This document shows positions 46,063 to 51,261 of a stretch of DNA of 51,261 nt, in pieces. The stretch is from Rubripirellula sp. (GTDB lineage: Bacteria; Planctomycetota; Planctomycetia; Pirellulales; Pirellulaceae). The first letter of the stretch is position 1, and each line of letters begins with the position of its first letter. The notes below the pieces were generated by a model. That model had not been told where the DNA came from. It saw nothing but the letters and a program-made list of their open reading frames with translations, and ran no database searches. The stretch covers positions 1 to 51,261 of the forward strand of contig JAPKCI010000014.1 in assembly GCA_028823035.1 (NCBI GenBank), given 5' to 3'. A program made the translations under genes and the position numbers.

Positions 46063-48851
46063 TGTTGCACCGCCCTTCGAATCTGAGTGTGGTTACTGAA
46101 TTTGGCGAAGGCCGCGTTATCGAGAATCGTGGGGTCGATGGACACTCCCATGTCTTTTGCCGAGACAATCAGGGCTGCAATGTTGGCAGCAAAGCATTCC
46201 TGATGCTTTGTCACAGATGCCTGTTTGGCGATTTCAGCCAGATTGGTTGCTGCCACCAGCAGTTGCTCAGGTTGATTCATGGCTGCTTCGCGGTAGGCGC
46301 TGAGCGTACGATTGGCGGCGGGCCAACTCTGCTGCTGTACCTGATAACGTAACAGCGATGCGTAGTGTTGCATCAGACTGGATCTGGGCGACTCATCCTT
46401 CGGATTGATTGCAATCGATGCGTTTTGGCAGTCGATGGCTTTCTGATACCAGAGCATGGCATCTGTCAGCATGCCTTGCGCCGACAATGCAGTGGCCAGA
46501 TTGCCGTGCATGATTCCAAGTCGACTTAGTGAAATAGCATCTCTGGGGCTACGTTCCAGACAGGCTGACTGCAATTCAATGGCTTCCCGTGCTGCCCTCA
46601 TCGAGGGCATGAATTGTTTCATTTGATAATGGGCACTGGCGACATTATTCAGACTCATTGCCAGATCAAATCGATAGCTGTTCACAGCGGGTGCAATGTC
46701 ATGTAGCCGACGATGGATTACGATCGCCTGTTCAAATGCTTCAAGTGCCTGGACAGCATTATTCAATGATAGTTGTGCCGACCCCAACGCGTTGTAGGTG
46801 GTTGCGATTTCACCGGATGACTTGAGTCGACTTGGCGCTGAGTTGCGTATTCGCAACTGGCAGTCGATTGCATCCTCGAGCAAGGCGATGGCTTGACTTG
46901 GTGACGACGATAGAGTGAGTGAACTCAGATTTGTAAGTGCTGCCGCCAAACCTCGATTGGCAAGGATATTGGTCTGGTCTGTCTGGACAACCTTGGAAAG
47001 AGTGGCGATGGCCTGATCCAATTCACTTTTAGCTTGAGCTTCATTCCCTGAGTGCGCGAGCAGTAATCCAAGATTGCTCTGGCTCAGAGCGAGATCTGTC
47101 TGATAGCTAAGATTTGCATCGTTGGAAGTCAATTCGGTCTGGATTTCGATTGCATGAGCGTAGCAACGCTGTGCTGCATTGGCGTCGCCACTTGCGGCGT
47201 GAGCCAGTCCCATCTGGTTCAGATTTCGGGCGCGTCCCTGAAGAGCTTCTTTTGATCCCGGTGTTGTTGCGAGCAGCACGCGGTATGAGTTTTCGGCTTT
47301 CGCGAAGTGGGTGAGGGATGCTTGTGCTGATTCAAGTTCACCGATCAGAGAACCTATTCGGCCTTGTGTCAGTGCAAGTTCTGATTGCAGTTTTGAATCC
47401 CCTTGGGCTTCATGGACAAAGTCCTGATAGTGAGCGAGTGTGTGTCGCAGCACCGATTGACGTACATGTTCTGTGCCGGGTATCGAGGCCAGTTGCGCCG
47501 AAACCGCAATTCCCAGTGTCCCGACAGCCTCTTGTGCTTTCTTGAAGTTGCGATCGGCAATTTGGTGACTGGCTCGCAGTTCTTCGTTCTTGTTCGCAAT
47601 GATGATCAGACCGATCAGCATGCCTGCGACTCCCAAAGCCAATGACAGGGATGTTGCAACAACAACCTTGCGGTGTCGGTCGGTCCATTGTCGCAGCAGC
47701 GAGAGTTTTGATGGGGGTTGTGCGAGTGTCGGTCGTCGTTCGAGGATCGCCTGCAGATCGTCCGCAAATTCCGCAGCAGTGGCGTATCGATCATCCTTGT
47801 CCTTGGCCATTGATTTCTGTAGAACGAAATCGATTTCGGCAGGCAATTCAGGCTTCAACCGTCGCGCTCTGGGAACAGGCCGGTTCGTAATTGCACTTAA
47901 CACCGAGGGACCGTCTGCGCCCTCAATCGCGGGCAGTCCCGTGAGCATTTCGTAAAGTGTCGCTCCCAGTGAATAGATGTCGGTCCGATGATCCACGCGT
48001 TCCGCGCGACCTACTACCTGTTCGGGGCTCATGTAACGCATCGTTCCTACCAAGTCACCGCTTAGCGTCAATGAATGCTCATTCTGGCACCGGGCAAGTC
48101 CAAAATCGGCTACCCATACCTTTCCGGATTTGTCCAGAATCAGGTTCGAGGGTTTGATGTCGCGATGCACGATGCTGCATTCGTGGGCGCATTGCAGTGC
48201 GTCTGCAACGCGGGCTGCGGTGAAAACGGCCTGTCGGTACTGAGCCTGTGGATCCAAATCAGTCGATTCTGAAATCGATGTCTCGACGGTTTTTCCGTCA
48301 ATGAATTGCATTGCATAGTAGTGAATTCCGCGTTCAACACCCACGTTGTAAACAGGCACGATGTGGTCGTGTTGTAGTTGAGCAGCCGCGTTTGATTCAT
48401 TCTTGAAGCGAGCGATCTGTCGTGAGTCCAACATGGATGCGAGAGGTAAAAGTTTCAGGGCAACTCGTCGGTCCAGAGCACGATGTTGTGCCTCATAGAC
48501 GATTCCCATACCCCCCCGCCCCACTTCGCGGATGATCGTGTAGTCACCCAGTTGCAGAGATCCAACTGCTGCTCCGGATTCGCCCGAAATGAGTGGTTCC
48601 AAATCTCCATGTGATTGGAAGCCTGATGCGATGCCGCGCAGACTGTCCAGCTTCGATAGGTAGGTGCGTAGCGTGTTCGCGAGGTCGGGATTCTGTTCCA
48701 GTACCGTCGGTACATGAATGGGATCGCCCTCTTCCAGACCACGAAGGTAGTCATCGAGAATGTCAGTCAGACGCTGTTGCTGTTCCGGGCAAAGGTCCTC
48801 TACTTGGGTTGATGGGGAAGATGTTCTGTTCCTTGATGGTTCAGCAATCAT
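46059..48851 (-). CDS. transmembrane Ser/Thr protein kinase with TPR repeats
   Basis: A PknB-type receptor kinase of 930 residues. The kinase domain (about 104-375) contains the glycine loop GRGGMG (111-116), the ATP lysine in VALKLL (133), HRDIKPSN (catalytic Asp 231), DFGLAR (249-254) and the APE-like YMSPEQ. A transmembrane helix (about 393-418) follows. The extracellular half is made of TPR-like helical repeats (for example QALEAFEQAIVIHRRL and AMLWYQKAIDCQ) that could sense peptides or proteins. It is cotranscribed with an ECF sigma factor (11-base overlap), the arrangement of planctomycete sigma/kinase regulatory cassettes. Confidence 0.93.
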   Translation of the reverse strand: MIAEPSRNRTSSPSTQVEDLCPEQQQRLTDILDDYLRGLEEGDPIHVPTVLEQNPDLANTLRTYLSKLDSLRGIASGFQSHGDLEPLISGESGAAVGSLQLGDYTIIREVGRGGMGIVYEAQHRALDRRVALKLLPLASMLDSRQIARFKNESNAAAQLQHDHIVPVYNVGVERGIHYYAMQFIDGKTVETSISESTDLDPQAQYRQAVFTAARVADALQCAHECSIVHRDIKPSNLILDKSGKVWVADFGLARCQNEHSLTLSGDLVGTMRYMSPEQVVGRAERVDHRTDIYSLGATLYEMLTGLPAIEGADGPSVLSAITNRPVPRARRLKPELPAEIDFVLQKSMAKDKDDRYATAAEFADDLQAILERRPTLAQPPSKLSLLRQWTDRHRKVVVATSLSLALGVAGMLIGLIIIANKNEELRASHQIADRNFKKAQEAVGTLGIAVSAQLASIPGTEHVRQSVLRHTLAHYQDFVHEAQGDSKLQSELALTQGRIGSLIGELESAQASLTHFAKAENSYRVLLATTPGSKEALQGRARNLNQMGLAHAASGDANAAQRCYAHAIEIQTELTSNDANLSYQTDLALSQSNLGLLLAHSGNEAQAKSELDQAIATLSKVVQTDQTNILANRGLAAALTNLSSLTLSSSPSQAIALLEDAIDCQLRIRNSAPSRLKSSGEIATTYNALGSAQLSLNNAVQALEAFEQAIVIHRRLHDIAPAVNSYRFDLAMSLNNVASAHYQMKQFMPSMRAAREAIELQSACLERSPRDAISLSRLGIMHGNLATALSAQGMLTDAMLWYQKAIDCQNASIAINPKDESPRSSLMQHYASLLRYQVQQQSWPAANRTLSAYREAAMNQPEQLLVAATNLAEIAKQASVTKHQECFAANIAALIVSAKDMGVSIDPTILDNAAFAKFSNHTQIRRAVQQ

Positions 48852-49494
48852 GTGAATCCTCGCAAGTTAACTTGAACTGATCCAAAGCCCGTAACCAGAG
48901 CATCCGAACGGCGCCGCACGAGCGATTCATCTTGGCTGCGATTTCCTCGAACGCCAGTCCCTGCAACACGCGGTACACGATCACATCCCGATATTGAGAC
49001 GGCAGTTGACTCAATTGATTGGCAAAGTCGACCGCATGCTCTCTCGATCGCATGGGTTCACTTGGCGAAGCAGTTTGGCCCGGCAGGATGGAAGCAAGGT
49101 TGCACGTGGATTCATCCATCTGTTGCGAAATCCGGTCAATGGAAACTTCGCGTCTTAAATCGCGTTTGCCCGCGTGCATGTGGGTCGCAAACGTGTGATG
49201 CATCGTGTTGATCAGAATCTTGCGAAGCCAGCCCAGCATTTCGGGCTGACTGGTGCCACGGAATGCCCGGAAATCCCGATGGGCTGCCAACATGGTTTCC
49301 TGAACCACGTCTGAAGGGTTGATGCGTTGACGCAGTCGGCGATCGAGTTGTGTCGTCGCTAGTATGTTCAGGTAGTTGGCATACCATTGAAGCAATTGGC
49401 CCAGCGATTCGATATCACCGCTTCTGGCGCGACCCAGCAAAGCTGGGAAATCCTCATTCGCGCAGGGCGAGTCAGGGGATGAAGTGTTGACCAT
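48841..49494 (-). CDS. ECF sigma factor of the kinase-linked type
   Basis: The 217-residue sigma factor has region 2 (LGQLLQWYANYLNILATTQL through INPSDVVQETMLAAHRDF), a linker of about 60 residues, and a region 4 helix-turn-helix (LAFEEIAAKMNRSCGAVRMLWLR). It resembles planctomycete ECF factors encoded with Ser/Thr kinases, whose activity is thought to be set by phosphorylation. No anti-sigma gene is present. The 3' end overlaps the kinase start by 11 bases. The promoter is expected in the region beyond 49494. Confidence 0.9.
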   Translation of the reverse strand: MVNTSSPDSPCANEDFPALLGRARSGDIESLGQLLQWYANYLNILATTQLDRRLRQRINPSDVVQETMLAAHRDFRAFRGTSQPEMLGWLRKILINTMHHTFATHMHAGKRDLRREVSIDRISQQMDESTCNLASILPGQTASPSEPMRSREHAVDFANQLSQLPSQYRDVIVYRVLQGLAFEEIAAKMNRSCGAVRMLWLRALDQFKLTCEDSHDC

Positions 49495-49932
49495 GGCACG
49501 GTCTCATGAAAGAAAAGATAAGGATCCCATAATACTTCTATGACTACTCAACGGCAAACAAACGGTGGTATCCACCTAAGAGGAGCTCAAGGGAAAAGTT
49601 TTTTCAAAGGTTTCTCCGACACGCAGGTTCCCTGCCCCGTGACTCAGGAAATCAATCCTGTGCGACCCACGAAAGATCCGGAAAACGTGTTTTTTGTTTG
49701 GTTTATGGAAAAGTACACGAAAGCGGAGATGCGAAATCAGACCCCCCCGATTCTTAAAGGGAGGATTCACGATGGGAATGTCACGCGGTTTTTATGTTTT
49801 TAAAATTTTGCTGCGTGTGAAGTTTCGGTTCCCCGTTCATCCCTCGGTTCATGCAGCAATCGCACATTCGTCTGCCTGCATGGAACTGGGGTCATGTCCT
49901 GGGACGCGTTGCAGGGCAGAAGTGATTCTTCA
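49495..49932. other. intergenic region with weak small-ORF candidate
   Basis: These 438 bases lie between the sigma factor and the VOC gene, both on the minus strand. A plus-strand ATG at 49772 with GGGAGG eleven bases upstream could begin a 73-residue frame. It runs antisense into the end of the VOC gene and has no recognisable sequence, so I do not call it. No RNA gene was seen. Confidence 0.45.
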
Positions 49933-50454
49933 TCAGCCTTGGTATTTCTTGTTCTCTAACTGGACGGTAATACCGTCCGGATCCCGAAAATAGACTTCAG
50001 GTTTGTCCAGACGAACTTGCGGTCGGATGCCGAATTCCTTCAAACGATCAGCTGCAACCTGAACTTGAAACTGGTCAAGGCCGAGGCAAAAGTGATTGAT
50101 CCTTGGTGTCTCCTTGATTTCGTACAAACCAAGGAAACTATCACCGAGGCCGAGGTTCACGCCATTTTTTTGTTTTGAAACCACCGACAATCCTAGAATC
50201 GACTCGTAAAAATGCTGGGACTTTTTTACATTCGAAACGGATAGCGTGACGTGATTGAGCGATTTTGCCTTGAATGCCGATTCGGCTTCGATTGCCGAGA
50301 CACGTCTTGAGTCTTCCTCGCCATTGCCAGACTGTGGGATTGCCATGCTGGTGATAGTGGCAAGTCCAGTCAGTAATTGACGACGGCTGATCACACCGTG
50401 TTCATATTGGCCTACCAGAGATTCAATCGCATTGGTCATTGGTTTGTCTTTCAT
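49933..50454 (-). CDS. Tat-exported VOC-family protein
   Basis: The 173-residue protein has an N-terminal twin-arginine region (SRRQLLTGLATI, Arg 24-25) and then a VOC (glyoxalase/bleomycin resistance) fold. The fold shows LNHVTLSVSNVKKSQHFYE, RINHFCLGLDQF and a metal-binding-like end EVYFRDPDGITVQLE. VOC proteins use a metal to act on vicinal oxygen substrates. Export by Tat suggests it folds with its metal in the cytoplasm before crossing the membrane. The first ATG is used; another ATG five codons in is also possible. Confidence 0.84.
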   Translation of the reverse strand: MKDKPMTNAIESLVGQYEHGVISRRQLLTGLATITSMAIPQSGNGEEDSRRVSAIEAESAFKAKSLNHVTLSVSNVKKSQHFYESILGLSVVSKQKNGVNLGLGDSFLGLYEIKETPRINHFCLGLDQFQVQVAADRLKEFGIRPQVRLDKPEVYFRDPDGITVQLENKKYQG

Positions 50455-50569
50455 TGTTCGGTCACTTCAGTGACAAGCTTGCAGAGTCGTTTGCACTCTC
50501 TGCATATCCAACGGCGGATTTGTTCTGAGCCCTGCACTACCGTGTGTCAGTCGAAAATTGGTGATGGCC

Positions 50570-51082
50570 TCACGTTGTGGTTTGGAACTCGTCCAACGCA
50601 TTCTGGAAACAGTGCCGGGTGATTCCGTTATCGACGTGAATGCACGAAACGCCAAGCGATCCCACCTCGGTGATGTTCCGCATCTCATCATCAAAGAAGA
50701 TCATTTGTTCGTATTCGATCCTGCTGGCTTCTCTGAGTACGGCAAAATGTTTGAGCTTTGTTGACGGATAGATTTCCGCGTGTGCAAACCGATTCGAGAT
50801 CTGCAGCAGTTCAACCAGTTCAGTCGCCCAAGCTGGCTGTTCGGTGCGTGAAGCCACTGCCATCTTCATTTGGTGTTGATCGCAACGATCCATGATGTCC
50901 AAAACATCGTCATACAGTTGGACAATCCGTCCCCGACGATCGGCTATCCTGCCTGCTCGCATGGTGAACGGCGGCGAAAGGCAGTCGCACCAAGTGCCGC
51001 CACAGTCCCACAGGGTAAAATCAAGGTCGAAAACGATTAATCCCGGATAGTTCATCAACGCTATTTCGTCAGGACGGTTCAA
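50570..51082 (-). CDS. magnesium-dependent phosphatase-1-like HAD protein
   Basis: The 170-residue protein is an acid-phosphatase/MDP-1 type HAD-family phosphatase. The nucleophile motif FDLDFTLW (Asp 19 and 21) is at the start, the second motif VASRTEQPAW follows the helical section, and MIFFDDEMRN supplies the acidic pair near the C-terminus. In mammals MDP-1 acts on protein tyrosine or fructosamine-phosphate-like substrates, so a link to the fructosamine kinase in this window is possible. It lies on the minus strand, 116 bases from the VOC gene. Confidence 0.87.
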   Translation of the reverse strand: MNRPDEIALMNYPGLIVFDLDFTLWDCGGTWCDCLSPPFTMRAGRIADRRGRIVQLYDDVLDIMDRCDQHQMKMAVASRTEQPAWATELVELLQISNRFAHAEIYPSTKLKHFAVLREASRIEYEQMIFFDDEMRNITEVGSLGVSCIHVDNGITRHCFQNALDEFQTTT

Positions 51083-51261
51083 AGCCGGTATGCTGGGGGC
51101 ACGACATCAGTAGTATACAACCGCAATGACAGGCCGAATTAGCGGGCCTGCCCATGACCTGCAAACCCGTTGTCTTCGGGGGTACTCCAGGTTTCAAGTC
51201 TGTCTCTCTGTTCAAAAATATCTTGCAAACTTGCTTGATCTGTGGCCCCTTGTGGTGAAAA

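Noticed and set aside
49772-49993. Plus-strand small ORF with GGGAGG upstream
   Set aside because: The ribosome binding site is good, but the frame runs antisense into the VOC gene and its sequence resembles nothing; I could not support it.

Overview
The window comes from a planctomycete chromosome, most likely a Pirellulaceae/Rhodopirellula-type organism. This is inferred from sequence traits: an ECF sigma factor next to a Ser/Thr kinase with TPR repeats, a protein opening with the planctomycete extracellular motif (FELLEKRFALSA), remnants of a PVC-type haem-binding protein next to a ThuA-domain protein, frequent GTG/TTG starts, and core biosynthetic genes scattered among unrelated neighbours. 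No insertion sequence, phage gene, rRNA or CRISPR array was seen. One tRNA (Gly, anticodon CCC) is present.

Layout. 1-5234: a tandem repeat, a DsbB-like protein with a 51-residue DUF5993-like partner, a membrane protein, an ECF-like sigma factor, a second 16-bp tandem repeat and a lipase-like hydrolase. 5297-8815: a 1172-residue protein that I read as a diphosphate-type PEP carboxykinase. 9047-11528: a relic of a PVC-type haem-binding protein, a ThuA protein and a fructosamine-kinase-like protein. 11586-15311: HisF, PurH and TrpC. 15380-24912 (minus strand): a DacZ-like diadenylate cyclase, a large secreted protein, a ferredoxin-like protein, PurL with PurS-like domains at its N-terminus, TyrA and RibBA. 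25001-26888: an esterase and a GATase-like protein.

26952-30680 (minus strand) is the most unusual region. It is a compact electron-transfer operon: a protein with two cyclic-nucleotide-binding-like domains fused to a four-cluster ferredoxin, a b-type-cytochrome-like membrane protein, and a tetrahaem c-type cytochrome. Both outer genes are interrupted by apparent single-base frameshifts, so the operon is either decaying or carries assembly errors.

30986-41802: phosphofructokinase, a haem-copper oxidase subunit III-like protein, tRNA-Gly, a DgcA/DgcN-like pair (N-acetyl-D-glutamate route), a membrane-anchored MutS-like ATPase overlapping a polytopic membrane protein, and a class III aminotransferase followed by arginine N-succinyltransferase (AstA). 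42068-51082: a GGDEF protein with a degenerate HD-GYP domain, the operon sigma factor / Ser/Thr kinase / surface protein, a Tat-exported VOC protein and an MDP-1-like phosphatase.

Themes. Central carbon metabolism is represented by two enzymes from families in which diphosphate can replace a nucleotide (the PEPCK candidate and a phosphofructokinase with a mixed Gly/Lys signature). Purine, histidine and aromatic synthesis genes sit close together; HisF releases AICAR, which PurH consumes. Two different cyclic dinucleotide enzymes are present. Short tandem duplications (period 16, 16, 19 and 25 bp) recur at gene ends.
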